NCBI GenBank assembly: GCA_002406015.1
Contig: DHMX01000032.1
Span: forward strand, 24,880-88,879
Reading direction: 5' to 3'
Source of the DNA: Lachnospiraceae bacterium UBA4631
GTDB lineage: Bacteria; Bacillota; Clostridia; Lachnospirales; Lachnospiraceae
DNA length: 64,000 bases
Below, one piece after another: positions 34,709 to 45,059 of the stretch. The notes under the pieces are model-generated. The model ran no database searches and was not told the DNA's origin. It saw only the letters and a program-made list of their open reading frames with translations. Positions within the stretch are counted from its first letter, which is position 1, and the number at the start of each line of letters is the position of its first letter. The position numbers and the translations under genes are program-made.

Positions 34709-35548
34709 TTACATAATTGGGATTCTTGCTTCCAATTCATACCGAGGTTCAATCTGAATTAATTTCTTCATCAGACTGCCTACCTTTTCATTGATACATG
34801 CTACGCGATACCGGCACTCCGTTTCCGTTCCCTGAAAGGATGCCGTTGCACAATTCAGAAGCTTTAGAAATACATCCGGTTCCTCACCGAAATTTCCCAT
34901 ATAATCCAGCACATATACTCCATCCTTTGCCTGATGCATCAGCATAATTCCTTGCAGCTTATGGTGCTTATAATATATAACGCTGTGCTTTTTGTCATAA
35001 TTTTCCATCCGAAACGGCAATGGAACATAGCACCGAGAGGAACGCTCCACACATTGCTTTACCTGTTCGGACAAACGTTTGTCACACTCTGCCAATACCA
35101 TACAGCCCTCTGTTTTTTCCTTTTTCAGATGCATTTTTTCCCAGCAGACCTGCGTACCGTCAAATTCATATTGTGCATTTCCGGTTCGGCTTATCTCGCT
35201 GGTAAACATCCGAATCAAATGCTGGATTCCCGGCTCCTGCTCCAAGTCCTCCATGAATCTCATTCGAATTGCAGGACAACTGTATCTCTTTGCCTCTTCC
35301 TGCAATGTTATAAGCAGCTCGGTTGCCACTCCCATATTCCGGTATCCGGGTGCTACATAAAGGGACTGTATTACCATGGTTATTCCCTGTAGCTCTGCCA
35401 CAATCACTCCGCACGCGGTATCTCCTACGATAGCTCCATAAAAGAACCATCCGTCTTCCTGACAATGTCTCCACAACTCAACCGGAGCATAGTCTTCAAA
35501 AAATTCTTTGTTTTCCGCTCCCACCAATGTTGAAATAATCTCTGACAT
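34709..35548 (-). CDS. GNAT-family N-acetyltransferase
   Basis: About 279 residues. The N-terminal half is a GNAT domain: beta-strand pair CGVIVAELQGITMVIQSLYV followed by the acetyl-CoA loop APGYRNMGVATELL. The C-terminal half resembles a second, divergent GNAT-like fold. The start at MSEIISTL is behind GGGGAGGA. Acetylated substrate unknown. Confidence 0.82.
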   Translation of the reverse strand: MSEIISTLVGAENKEFFEDYAPVELWRHCQEDGWFFYGAIVGDTACGVIVAELQGITMVIQSLYVAPGYRNMGVATELLITLQEEAKRYSCPAIRMRFMEDLEQEPGIQHLIRMFTSEISRTGNAQYEFDGTQVCWEKMHLKKEKTEGCMVLAECDKRLSEQVKQCVERSSRCYVPLPFRMENYDKKHSVIYYKHHKLQGIMLMHQAKDGVYVLDYMGNFGEEPDVFLKLLNCATASFQGTETECRYRVACINEKVGSLMKKLIQIEPRYELEARIPIM

Positions 35549-35637
35549 AGCTGATTCCTCCCCTGTAATTCTCATTCTTCTTGGTATATTTTACTATATT
35601 GACCTATAAATTACAATTTATGAACTCTAAAGATTTC

Positions 35638-36393
35638 TTAAATATCTATATCCAGCTCTACCGGACAATGGTCGGAGCCCAGTATTTCGGTATGGATTTT
35701 CGCATCTGTCAGCTTATCCTTTAGGCACTCTGATACACAAAAATAGTCAATCCGCCATCCGGCATTCTTTGCTCTGGCACTAAACCGATACGACCACCAT
35801 GAATAAATATCCGTTTGATTTGGATAAAAATATCGGAAGGTATCCACAAAGCCTTGCTCCAGCAATCGGCTGAAGCATCCCCGCTCTTCATCCGTAAAGC
35901 CTGCATTCTTGCGATTGGTCTTAGGATTCTTTAAATCTATTTCCTGATGTGCCACATTCAAATCCCCGCAGAAAATTACCGGCTTCTTCTCCTCTAAGCC
36001 TTTCAGATAAGCTAAAAATGCCTCCTCCCACTGCATCCGGTACGGCAGTCTTGCCAGTTCGTTTTGTGAATTAGGTACATACACCGTTATCATATAGTAT
36101 TCCGGGTATTCTAATGTAATTACACGTCCTTCGTGGTCGTGTTCTTCAATACCGATGCCGTAGGTTACTGCTACCGGTTCCTGTCTGGTGAAAATGGCGG
36201 TTCCCGAATAGCCCTTCTTTTCCGCATAATTCCAATACTGATAGTATCCGTCCAGTGTCAAATCTATCTGTCCTTCTTGAAGCTTTGTCTCCTGTACGCA
36301 GAATACATCTGCATCCAGAGATTGAAATGCCTCCATAAAATTCTTCTGCACGCAGGCACGCAGACCATTTACATTCCAAGATATTAATTTCAT
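35638..36393 (-). CDS. xth: Exodeoxyribonuclease III / AP endonuclease
   Basis: 251 residues of the endonuclease/exonuclease/phosphatase fold. The metal and catalytic motifs are present: ISWNVNGLRA at the N-terminus, VQETKLQ (metal Glu), CGDLNVAH (catalytic Asp and Asn) and LGSDHCPVEL (catalytic His). Cuts at abasic sites in base excision repair and degrades 3' ends. It starts six bases after the deoC stop codon on the same strand; deoC is upstream. Confidence 0.95.
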   Translation of the reverse strand: MKLISWNVNGLRACVQKNFMEAFQSLDADVFCVQETKLQEGQIDLTLDGYYQYWNYAEKKGYSGTAIFTRQEPVAVTYGIGIEEHDHEGRVITLEYPEYYMITVYVPNSQNELARLPYRMQWEEAFLAYLKGLEEKKPVIFCGDLNVAHQEIDLKNPKTNRKNAGFTDEERGCFSRLLEQGFVDTFRYFYPNQTDIYSWWSYRFSARAKNAGWRIDYFCVSECLKDKLTDAKIHTEILGSDHCPVELDIDI

Positions 36394-36399
36394 GCTTTC

Positions 36400-37077
36400 C
36401 TACTCCTCTGACTTCTTATATTCTTCCATAATTGCAACGGTTGCACTGGTGCCAAGTCTGTCTGCACCTGCCTGTATCATCTTCTTTGCCGTATCCAAAT
36501 CCCGGATACCTCCGGATGCCTTTACCCAAGCCTTTCCGGCTACTGTTTTCTTCATCAGGGCAACATCCTCTCCGGTTGCACCGCCTGTACTAAAGCCGGT
36601 AGAGGTCTTTACAAAGTCTGCCTTTGCTTCCACCGCCAGCTCGCACGCCTTTTTCTTCTCCTCCTCTGTCAACAGACAGGTTTCTATAATAACCTTTAAT
36701 TTGGCCTCCCGCCAGACGGAATTATGAATACAGGCATCCTTCACTTCCCGAATATCATATAATACTTCTTCATAATCTCCGGCTTTCATAGCTCCTATAT
36801 TGAGAACCATGTCTATTTCATCCGCTCCATTTTCAATTGCATCAATGGTTTCAAGCTTCTTTGCCAAGGTAGACATAGCCCCCAGCGGAAATCCGATTAC
36901 CGTACATACCTTTACATCCGTATCCTTTAATTCCTCGGCCACCAACGGTGTATAATAGGAATTGACACATACGGAAGCAAAATCGTAGGTGCGTGCTTCT
37001 TCACATATCCGTTTTACATCCGCAGCCGTTGCATCTGCCTTTAGAATTGTATGGTCAAAATATTTTGAAAACTTCAT
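36400..37077 (-). CDS. deoC: Deoxyribose-phosphate aldolase
   Basis: About 225 residues started at MKFSKYFDHT, with AGGTAAG nine bases upstream; the longer ORF has no visible ribosome site. Splits 2-deoxyribose-5-phosphate to glyceraldehyde-3-phosphate and acetaldehyde. The TIM-barrel Schiff-base lysine is in DFVKTSTGF (Lys near residue 155) and the second catalytic lysine in VKASGGIRD. It lies 200 bases past rpoC with a long A-rich leader; xth follows. Confidence 0.95.
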   Translation of the reverse strand: MKFSKYFDHTILKADATAADVKRICEEARTYDFASVCVNSYYTPLVAEELKDTDVKVCTVIGFPLGAMSTLAKKLETIDAIENGADEIDMVLNIGAMKAGDYEEVLYDIREVKDACIHNSVWREAKLKVIIETCLLTEEEKKKACELAVEAKADFVKTSTGFSTGGATGEDVALMKKTVAGKAWVKASGGIRDLDTAKKMIQAGADRLGTSATVAIMEEYKKSEE

Positions 37078-37129
37078 ACTGCTTCTTACCTGTACCTTTC
37101 CAATCTTTTCTTTCATTCTATTTTTTTCT

Positions 37130-37187
37130 TGTATTTTGTTTTTTGTATTTTGTTCTTCTTTTGTATTTTATTCGTTTCTTGTATTTT
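37130..37187 (-). repeat. Four spaced AAAATACAA repeats in the deoC leader
   Basis: On the minus strand, AAAATACAA or AAATACAAG occurs four times at irregular spacings of 12-18 bases in an A-rich, G-poor tract between the rpoC terminator and deoC. Could be a simple-sequence expansion or a protein-binding leader. Confidence 0.6.
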
Positions 37188-37223
37188 TCTTTTTCATCCT
37201 CGTTCCGGTTCATGAATCGGTTT

Positions 37224-37270
37224 AAAAAATGTCCCCATGGGTCAGTCCTGCCTGACTCTGGGGACATTTT
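37224..37270 (-). terminator. Intrinsic terminator of rpoBC
   Basis: AAAATGTCCCC/GGGGACATTTT arms with an inner GAGTCAGGCAGGACTGAC stem, followed on the minus strand by a T-run (TTTTAAA). Directly after the rpoC stop. Confidence 0.88.
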
Positions 37271-37279
37271 CATATTTTA

Positions 37280-40200
37280 TTATTCAATCGTAGAATCTTC
37301 TTCTGAAGTCTCTGCTACAGATACTGTTTCTGCCTCTAACTCGATGTCATCCTCTGCATCATCACTTCCGAAGTCCAGAACATCATCATTCTGAATGTCA
37401 AGCTCGCCGCAATCCAGTTTTACAGAACGATACCGCTTCATACCTGTACCTGCCGGTATCAGCTTACCAAGCAATACATTCTCCTTCAGACCTATCAATT
37501 CATCGGTCTTACCCTTAATGGCTGCCTCGGTCAATACCTTTGTGGTCTCCTGGAAGGAAGCCGCAGACAAGAAGGAATCGGTTGCCAACGATGCCTTTGT
37601 AATACCCAGAATGGACTGTGTACCCTGTGCCGGCTCTAAGCCTTCTGCAATTAATTCCTCGTTCTTCTCTTCGAAGTCCAGAACATCTACTAACATGCCC
37701 GGAAGGAATTCGGAATCGCCGCCTTCTTCTATCTTAATCTTCTTCAGCATCTGACGAACAATGATTTCGATATGCTTATCATTGATATCAACACCCTGTA
37801 AACGATATACACGCTGAACTTCACGAAGCATATAATCCTGTACTGCACGAACACCCTTTATCTTCAGAATGTCATGTGGATTTACAGAACCCTCGGTCAA
37901 TTCATCACCGGCCTCCAGCATCTGTCCATCCTGTACCTTAATTCTGGAACCGTAAGGAATCAGATATGCTTTACTTTCTCCGGTCTCATGATTTGTAATC
38001 ACAACCTCACGCTTTGTCTTAACATTTGTAATGGCAACCTCACCGCCGAACTCTGCAATAATTGCAAGACCCTTTGGCTTTCTTGCCTCAAACAATTCCT
38101 CGACACGAGGAAGACCCTGTGTAATATCATCACCCGCAACACCACCGGTATGGAAGGTACGCATGGTCAACTGTGTACCAGGTTCACCGATAGACTGTGC
38201 TGCAATAATACCAACTGCTTCACCAACCTGTACCGGCTGTCCGGTAGCCATATTGGCACCATAACATTTTGCACAAACACCCAGATGTGATTTACAGGTC
38301 AAAATGGTACGAATCTTCAGCTTACCGGTTACACCATTCTCTGGGTCTACAATCTTATTGCCGTTCTCATCCACACCACGTTCCACAACGGCTGCTGCAC
38401 GCTTTGGATTAATCATGTGGTTATGCTTTACAAGCATATTGCCATCCTTATCAAAGATGTCAACGGCTGTATATCTTCCGGTAATACGTTCCTTGAAGTT
38501 CTCAATTACTTCCTTACCATCCGAAAATTCTTCTACAACCATACCCGGAATCTCTTCTACAGGCTTACCTGCACAACAATCTACTTCCCGGATAATCAAA
38601 TCCTGTGATACATCTACCAGTCGTCTGGTCAAATATCCGGAATCGGCAGTACGAAGTGCGGTATCGGACAGACCCTTACGAGCTCCATGTGCGGAAATAA
38701 AGTACTCCAATACATTCAGACCTTCACGGAAGTTTGCCTTAATCGGCAACTCAATAGTTCGTCCGGTTGTATCTGCCATCAAACCACGCATACCTGCCAA
38801 CTGCTTAATCTGCTGATTAGAACCACGGGCTCCGGAATCTGCCATCATATAAATATTATTGTACTTATCCAAGCCGTCTAACAGAGCCTTTGTCAGCTCA
38901 TCATCCGCCTGCTGCCATGTCTTAACAACACGAGTATAGCGTTCTTCCTCTGTCATCAAACCACGACGATACATCTTATTAATCTTATCTACTGTTCCCT
39001 GTGCAGTACCAAGAATCTCTTTCTTTGCTGCTGGAACCGTCATATCTGAAATAGATACGGTCATACCGCTTCTGGTTGAGAACTTATAACCGATGCTCTT
39101 AATATCATCCAATACTTCTGCGGTCTTAGTTGCTCCATGTGTATTAATACATTTATCCAGAATCTGCTTTAACTGCTTCTTAGCTACATGGAAATCAATT
39201 TCCGGTACCAATGCATTTTCCGGCTTTGTACGGTCTACAAATCCAAGGTCCTGCGGAATAATTTCATTGAACAGCAATCTTCCTAAGGTTGTTTCAATGA
39301 TTTCAGTAACCGGATTTCCGTTCAGGTCTTCGCCCTTAAGACGAACCTTAATCTTTGCATGTAAGGTAATTTCTTTATTCTCGTATGCCAGAATTGCTTC
39401 ATTTTCTGACTTGAATATCTTTCCTTCTCCCTTATCATGCTCCTTCATCATGGTCAGGTAATAAATACCCAATACCATATCCTGTGACGGAACTGCTACC
39501 GGAGCACCGTCTGAAGGCTTCAACAGGTTATTTGGAGAAAGCAACAGGAACCGACACTCTGCCTGTGCTTCTACAGACAACGGAAGATGCACTGCCATCT
39601 GGTCTCCATCGAAGTCGGCATTGTATGCGGTACATACCAATGGATGCAGCTTAATTGCCTTACCCTCTACCAGAATCGGCTCAAATGCCTGAATACCAAG
39701 TCTATGCAGGGTAGGAGCACGGTTCAGCATAACCGGATGCTCTTTGATAACATCCTCTAATACATCCCATACTACAGGGTCCAGCTTCTCTACCATCTTC
39801 TTTGCATATTTAATATTATGTGCCTGCTTATTTGCAACTAATTCCTTCATAACGAATGGCTTAAATAATTCGATTGCCATTTCCTTCGGAAGACCGCACT
39901 GGTAAATCTTTAACTCCGGTCCGACTACGATAACCGAACGTCCGGAATAGTCAACACGCTTACCAAGCAGGTTCTGACGGAATCGTCCCTGCTTACCCTT
40001 TAACATATCGGATAAGGACTTCAATGCACGATTACCAGGTCCGGTAACTGCACGACCTCTTCTTCCGTTATCAATCAGAGAATCAACTGCTTCCTGCAGC
40101 ATTCTCTTTTCATTTCTTACGATAATATCCGGAGCACCCAGCTCTAATAACCGCTTCAGACGGTTATTACGGTTAATAATTCTTCTGTATAAATCATTTA

Positions 40201-40987
40201 AGTCAGAGGTTGCAAACCGTCCGCCATCCAACTGTACCATTGGCCGTATATCCGGCGGAATAACCGGTACAACATCCAGAATCATCCATTCCGGCTTATT
40301 ATGGGATGCCCGGAATGCCTCAACCACTTCCAGACGCTTAATTATCTTAGCACGCTTCTGTCCGGTGGAATTTTTCAATTCCTTACTTAATTCCTCGTAA
40401 TCCTTCTCTAAGTCAATTGCCTCCAGCAATTCCTTAATGGATTCCGCACCCATTCCTGCACGAAATGCACCAAAGCCATACTTTTCTTCTGCATCACGAT
40501 ATTCCTTTTCAGACAATACATCCTTATACTTTAAGTCTGTATCCCCTGCATCTAACACAATGTAAGAAGCAAAGTATAATACCTTTTCCAGTTCTCTCGG
40601 AGACTTATCCAACAGCAAGCCCATACGGCTAGGGATTCCCTTAAAGTACCAGATATGGGAAACCGGTGCTGCCAGTTCAATGTGTCCCATACGTTCTCTA
40701 CGAACATTTGCCTTTGTAACCTCTACACCACAGCGGTCACAAATAACACCCTTATAACGTACCTTCTTATACTTACCACAATGACATTCCCAGTCCTTGC
40801 TTGGTCCAAAGATACGCTCGCAGAACAAACCATCCTTTTCTGGCTTTAAAGTTCTATAGTTGATTGTCTCCGGCTTCTTTACCTCGCCATGAGACCACTC
40901 TCTAATCTTATCCGGAGAAGCTAACCCAATCTTAATGGAGTCAAAATTAATTGGCTGGTCTACTTCTTGATTACTCATATTTGACAT
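37280..40987 (-). CDS. rpoC: RNA polymerase subunit beta-prime
   Basis: 1235 residues. The catalytic NADFDGDQMAVH motif binds the active-site magnesium; the N-terminal zinc finger (CHCGKYKK, CDRCGVE) and the C-terminal one (CKSHLGVCAKCYGANMATG) are intact, and the bridge/trigger region is readable. An acidic C-terminal tail (about residues 1195-1235, rich in D and E) extends it slightly. AAGGAG precedes the ATG. It follows rpoB with about 20 bases between. Confidence 0.99.
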   Translation of the reverse strand: MSNMSNQEVDQPINFDSIKIGLASPDKIREWSHGEVKKPETINYRTLKPEKDGLFCERIFGPSKDWECHCGKYKKVRYKGVICDRCGVEVTKANVRRERMGHIELAAPVSHIWYFKGIPSRMGLLLDKSPRELEKVLYFASYIVLDAGDTDLKYKDVLSEKEYRDAEEKYGFGAFRAGMGAESIKELLEAIDLEKDYEELSKELKNSTGQKRAKIIKRLEVVEAFRASHNKPEWMILDVVPVIPPDIRPMVQLDGGRFATSDLNDLYRRIINRNNRLKRLLELGAPDIIVRNEKRMLQEAVDSLIDNGRRGRAVTGPGNRALKSLSDMLKGKQGRFRQNLLGKRVDYSGRSVIVVGPELKIYQCGLPKEMAIELFKPFVMKELVANKQAHNIKYAKKMVEKLDPVVWDVLEDVIKEHPVMLNRAPTLHRLGIQAFEPILVEGKAIKLHPLVCTAYNADFDGDQMAVHLPLSVEAQAECRFLLLSPNNLLKPSDGAPVAVPSQDMVLGIYYLTMMKEHDKGEGKIFKSENEAILAYENKEITLHAKIKVRLKGEDLNGNPVTEIIETTLGRLLFNEIIPQDLGFVDRTKPENALVPEIDFHVAKKQLKQILDKCINTHGATKTAEVLDDIKSIGYKFSTRSGMTVSISDMTVPAAKKEILGTAQGTVDKINKMYRRGLMTEEERYTRVVKTWQQADDELTKALLDGLDKYNNIYMMADSGARGSNQQIKQLAGMRGLMADTTGRTIELPIKANFREGLNVLEYFISAHGARKGLSDTALRTADSGYLTRRLVDVSQDLIIREVDCCAGKPVEEIPGMVVEEFSDGKEVIENFKERITGRYTAVDIFDKDGNMLVKHNHMINPKRAAAVVERGVDENGNKIVDPENGVTGKLKIRTILTCKSHLGVCAKCYGANMATGQPVQVGEAVGIIAAQSIGEPGTQLTMRTFHTGGVAGDDITQGLPRVEELFEARKPKGLAIIAEFGGEVAITNVKTKREVVITNHETGESKAYLIPYGSRIKVQDGQMLEAGDELTEGSVNPHDILKIKGVRAVQDYMLREVQRVYRLQGVDINDKHIEIIVRQMLKKIKIEEGGDSEFLPGMLVDVLDFEEKNEELIAEGLEPAQGTQSILGITKASLATDSFLSAASFQETTKVLTEAAIKGKTDELIGLKENVLLGKLIPAGTGMKRYRSVKLDCGELDIQNDDVLDFGSDDAEDDIELEAETVSVAETSEEDSTIE

Positions 40988-41008
40988 CTCGTAGTACTCC
41001 TTCCATTA

Positions 41009-44000
41009 TTATTCTTCTGAACCATCATCATAGTCCATGTCATCCACGTAGTCATCTTCTTCATCCGCTCCGTCGATGTATTCACCCTGCTCATCTACCT
41101 GATTATAACCATCATACTGATTATACTCATCATTATTTTTCAGCTCGTCTCCCTCAATCATCGGTCTTAAGTTCTCATCCCCATAATTGAGTGTTTCGCT
41201 AAATTCAACTTCCTCGCCATTTTCATCATATACAGTCACATCTAATGCCAAAGACTGTAATTCCTTCAGCAATACCTTGAAGGACTCTGGGATACCAGGT
41301 TCCGGAATATTGTCACCCTTAATGATTGCCTCATAGGTCTTAACTCGTCCGACTACGTCATCCGACTTCACAGTTAAGATTTCCTGCAATGTGTAGGATG
41401 CACCATATGCTTCCAGTGCCCAAACCTCCATCTCACCGAATCTCTGACCACCGAACTGTGCCTTACCGCCTAATGGCTGCTGTGTTACTAACGAATATGG
41501 TCCGGTAGAACGTGCATGAATCTTATCATCAACCAAATGATGCAGCTTCAGGTAATGCATGAATCCAATCGTAACCGGTCCGTCGAAGTTCTCTCCGGTC
41601 CGTCCGTCTCTAAGCTGAACCTTACCGGTTCTGTTAATCGGAACGCCCTTCCATTCACTTCTGTGGTCACGATTTTCATATAAATAATCTAATACTTCGT
41701 CATTCAGGCTGTCGCCCCATTTTTCTTTGAATACATCCCACTCTTCGTTTGCGTAATCATTTGCAATCTCCAGTGTTTCCATGATTTCTTCCTCGTTTGC
41801 TCCGTCAAATACCGGAGAGCTTACCTTGAAGCCCAGTACATTTGCTGCCAGACTCAAGTGTGTCTCCAAGACCTGACCGATGTTCATACGGGAAGGTACA
41901 CCCAATGGATTCAATACAATATCCAATGGCCGTCCGTTTGGCAGGAATGGCATATCCTCAACCGGTAAAATACGGGAAACAACACCCTTATTACCATGTC
42001 GACCAGCCATCTTATCACCAACGGAAATCTTTCTCTTCTGTGCGATATATACACGAACCGACTTATTTACTCCCGGTGGAAGCTCGTCGCCGTTCTCTCT
42101 TGTAAATACCTTGGTATCCATAATGACACCAAACGCTCCATGCGGCACACGCAGGGAGGTATCACGAACCTCTCTTGCCTTCTCGCCAAAGATTGCACGC
42201 AACAGACGTTCCTCTGCCGTCAGCTCGGTTTCGCCCTTTGGTGTTACCTTACCAACCAGAATATCACCGGCACGAACCTCTGCACCGATACGAATAATAC
42301 CATTTTCATCCAAATCCTTTAAGGCATCATCACTTAAGCCTGCTAAATCTCTGGTAATTTCCTCTTGTCCAAGCTTTGTATCTCTTGCCTCTGCCTCATA
42401 TTCTTCTATATGAACGGAGGTATATACATCATCCTGAACCAGACGCTCGCTTAACAGAACCGCATCCTCGTAGTTATAACCTTCCCAAGTCATAAATCCA
42501 ATCAACGGATTCTTACCTAATGCGATTTCACCGTTTGAAGTTGATGGCCCGTCTGCAATAACTTCTCCGGCTTCTACCTTATCGCCCTTACATACAATCG
42601 GTCTCTGGTTCATGCAGTTACCCTGATTGCTTCGTGCGAACTTAATTACATGATACGTATCCTTGGTACCGTCTTCACAGCGAATTACGATTTCCTTGCT
42701 TGAAGATTTCTCTACCACACCGGCATGCTTTGCTACAATACATACGCCGGAATCCACTGCTGCCTTTGCTGCCATACCGGTATCTACAATCGGAGATTCT
42801 GTCCGCAGCAACGGTACAGCCTGACGCTGCATGTTAGAACCCATCAAGGCACGATTTGCATCGTCATTTTGCAGGAATGGAATCATAGAGGTTGCAACAG
42901 AGAACACCATCTTTGGTGATACATCCATCAAATCAATCCGATTCTTTGCAAACTCAGATGTTTCCTCTCTAAAACGTCCGGATACATTGTTATTCACAAA
43001 ATGTCCTTCTGCATCTAATGGTTCATTTGCCTGTGCTACAATGAACTTATCTTCATCATCTGCAGTCAGATATACTACTTCGTCTGTAACGATTGGGTTG
43101 TCCGGATTTGACTTGTCCAGCTTCCGATAAGGAGCCTCTACAAATCCGTACTGATTAATTCTTGCATAACATGCCAGTGAGTTAATCAAACCGATGTTAG
43201 GACCTTCAGGGGTCTCAATCGGACACATTCTTCCGTAATGTGTATAATGAACATCTCGAACCTCGAATCCGGCTCTGTCTCGTGACAAACCACCAGGTCC
43301 CAATGCAGATAAACGTCTCTTATGTGTCAGCTCGGACAACGGATTGTTCTGGTCCATGAACTGTGACAACTGGGAGCTTCCGAAAAATTCCTTTACGGCT
43401 GCTGTTACCGGCTTAATATTAATCAGGGAGGAAGCAGAAATGGTATCCGCATCCTGTGTTGTCATACGCTCCCGTACTACACGCTCTAATCTGGATAATC
43501 CGATGCGGTACTGATTCTGCAACAGCTCACCAACCGCACGAATACGACGATTTCCCAAATGGTCGATGTCATCCTGATTACCAATGCCATACTCCAAGTG
43601 CATATTATAATTAATAGAAGCAAATATGTCTTCCTTTGTAATGTGCTTCGGAATCAAATCAGATATATGCTTCTGAATCTCGGTCTTTAATTCCTCACCA
43701 CTGTACTGCTCTAACAGCTTCTTTAATGCCGGATAATATACCCGCTCTGTAATTCCCAGCTCTTCCGGAGCAAAGTCTACATATTCGGCTATATTTACCA
43801 TCATATTTGATAATACTTTTTCGTTCCGCTCTTCTGTCTGAACCACTACATACGGAACTGCTGCATCCTGAATCTGATTTGCTAATTCCAATGTAATCTT
43901 ATCCCCGGCAGAAGCAATAATTTCACCAGTTGCCGCATTTACAACATCTTCTGCAAGTACAAAGCCTGTAATTCGATTCTGTAATGCCAGCTTTTTATTA

Positions 44001-44836
44001 AATTTATATCTACCAACTTTTGCTAAATCATATCTCTTAGGGTCAAAAAACATGCTATTAATCAGACTCTCTGCACTTTCAACTGCCAAAGGCTCACCCG
44101 GTCTGATTTTTTTATACAACTCTAACAGACCACTTTCGTAATCTGTAGAAGGGTCTTTCTCTATACTAGCCAGTATCTTCGGTTCTTCACCAAACAAGTC
44201 AATAATTTCGGCATTGGTTCCGATTCCCAATGAACGAATCAGCACCGTAATCGGCACCTTTCTGGTACGGTCCACACGTACTGAAAATACATTGTTGGAA
44301 TCTGTCTCATACTCTAACCATGCACCACGATTCGGAATTACGGTACAGGAATATAAGGTCTTACCAATCTTATCATGACCGATTGCATAATAAATACCCG
44401 GAGACCTTACCAACTGGCTGACAATAACTCGTTCAGCACCGTTAATTACGAAAGTACCTGTCTCTGTCATTAATGGTAAATCACCAATAAAGATGTCATG
44501 GGTACTCATTTCATCCGTTTCCTTCTTACGAAGACGTACCGTTACCTTCAACGGAGCTGCATATGTGGCATCCCGCTCCTTGCATTCTTCAATCGAATAC
44601 TTTACATCATCTCTGCATAGCTGGTAGCCAATAAATTCCATGCAGTAACGTCCACTGACATCCTCTATCGGAGAAATGTCGTCAAATGCTTCCTTCAACC
44701 CATCGGTCAGGAACCAATCATAGGAGTTCTTCTGAACTTCAATCAGATTCGGCATTTCAAGAACTTCATTTCGTCTTGAATAGCTCATTCTGACGCCCTT
44801 TCCTGATTTGATAGGTCTAATCCTTGTTTTTTCCAT
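41009..44836 (-). CDS. rpoB: RNA polymerase subunit beta
   Basis: 1275 residues. The rifampicin pocket region (GSSQLSQFMDQNNPLSELTHKRR) is complete and has the usual sensitive-type residues as far as I can judge. The start is the ATG of MEKTRIRP, behind AAGGGGTG; an earlier GTG in frame is less likely. The C-terminal 60 residues are an acidic extension. Transcribed from the promoter at 44931-44959, after the rplL terminator. Confidence 0.99.
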   Translation of the reverse strand: MEKTRIRPIKSGKGVRMSYSRRNEVLEMPNLIEVQKNSYDWFLTDGLKEAFDDISPIEDVSGRYCMEFIGYQLCRDDVKYSIEECKERDATYAAPLKVTVRLRKKETDEMSTHDIFIGDLPLMTETGTFVINGAERVIVSQLVRSPGIYYAIGHDKIGKTLYSCTVIPNRGAWLEYETDSNNVFSVRVDRTRKVPITVLIRSLGIGTNAEIIDLFGEEPKILASIEKDPSTDYESGLLELYKKIRPGEPLAVESAESLINSMFFDPKRYDLAKVGRYKFNKKLALQNRITGFVLAEDVVNAATGEIIASAGDKITLELANQIQDAAVPYVVVQTEERNEKVLSNMMVNIAEYVDFAPEELGITERVYYPALKKLLEQYSGEELKTEIQKHISDLIPKHITKEDIFASINYNMHLEYGIGNQDDIDHLGNRRIRAVGELLQNQYRIGLSRLERVVRERMTTQDADTISASSLINIKPVTAAVKEFFGSSQLSQFMDQNNPLSELTHKRRLSALGPGGLSRDRAGFEVRDVHYTHYGRMCPIETPEGPNIGLINSLACYARINQYGFVEAPYRKLDKSNPDNPIVTDEVVYLTADDEDKFIVAQANEPLDAEGHFVNNNVSGRFREETSEFAKNRIDLMDVSPKMVFSVATSMIPFLQNDDANRALMGSNMQRQAVPLLRTESPIVDTGMAAKAAVDSGVCIVAKHAGVVEKSSSKEIVIRCEDGTKDTYHVIKFARSNQGNCMNQRPIVCKGDKVEAGEVIADGPSTSNGEIALGKNPLIGFMTWEGYNYEDAVLLSERLVQDDVYTSVHIEEYEAEARDTKLGQEEITRDLAGLSDDALKDLDENGIIRIGAEVRAGDILVGKVTPKGETELTAEERLLRAIFGEKAREVRDTSLRVPHGAFGVIMDTKVFTRENGDELPPGVNKSVRVYIAQKRKISVGDKMAGRHGNKGVVSRILPVEDMPFLPNGRPLDIVLNPLGVPSRMNIGQVLETHLSLAANVLGFKVSSPVFDGANEEEIMETLEIANDYANEEWDVFKEKWGDSLNDEVLDYLYENRDHRSEWKGVPINRTGKVQLRDGRTGENFDGPVTIGFMHYLKLHHLVDDKIHARSTGPYSLVTQQPLGGKAQFGGQRFGEMEVWALEAYGASYTLQEILTVKSDDVVGRVKTYEAIIKGDNIPEPGIPESFKVLLKELQSLALDVTVYDENGEEVEFSETLNYGDENLRPMIEGDELKNNDEYNQYDGYNQVDEQGEYIDGADEEDDYVDDMDYDDGSEE

Positions 44837-44930
44837 TACTGGTTTCACCCCTTGAACTAAAAGTATGGCAACTCTTGTCGTATCCCTACAACTACATGGG
44901 CAAACCGACCCACGATAGTCACGCTATACT

Positions 44931-44959
44931 ATAATAGCACTGAAGTCAATGAGTGTCAA
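44931..44959 (-). promoter_or_regulatory. Promoter of rpoBC
   Basis: Minus strand -35 TTGACA (44954-44959), 17-base spacer, -10 TATTAT (44931-44936), giving a leader of about 95 bases before rpoB. Confidence 0.7.
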
Positions 44960-44988
44960 TCATTTTTTATGGAAAAAAGTGCAAAAAA

Positions 44989-45025
44989 GCTGTTGCTTTT
45001 CATTTCATCCATGAAAAGCAACAGC
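44989..45025 (-). terminator. Intrinsic terminator of rplJL
   Basis: Perfect 15-base arms from GCTGTTGCTTTTCAT and its complement, seven-base loop, followed on the minus strand by TTTTTTGCACTTTTTT. It separates rplL from rpoB; partial read-through is usual in this operon. Confidence 0.9.
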
Positions 45026-45059
45026 CCGTTTATCTCTTGTTCTGCTATAGAAGCTTCAA

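Noticed and set aside
38304..38816. 170-codon plus-strand frame inside rpoC
   Set aside because: Shadow of the conserved rpoC sequence on the opposite strand.
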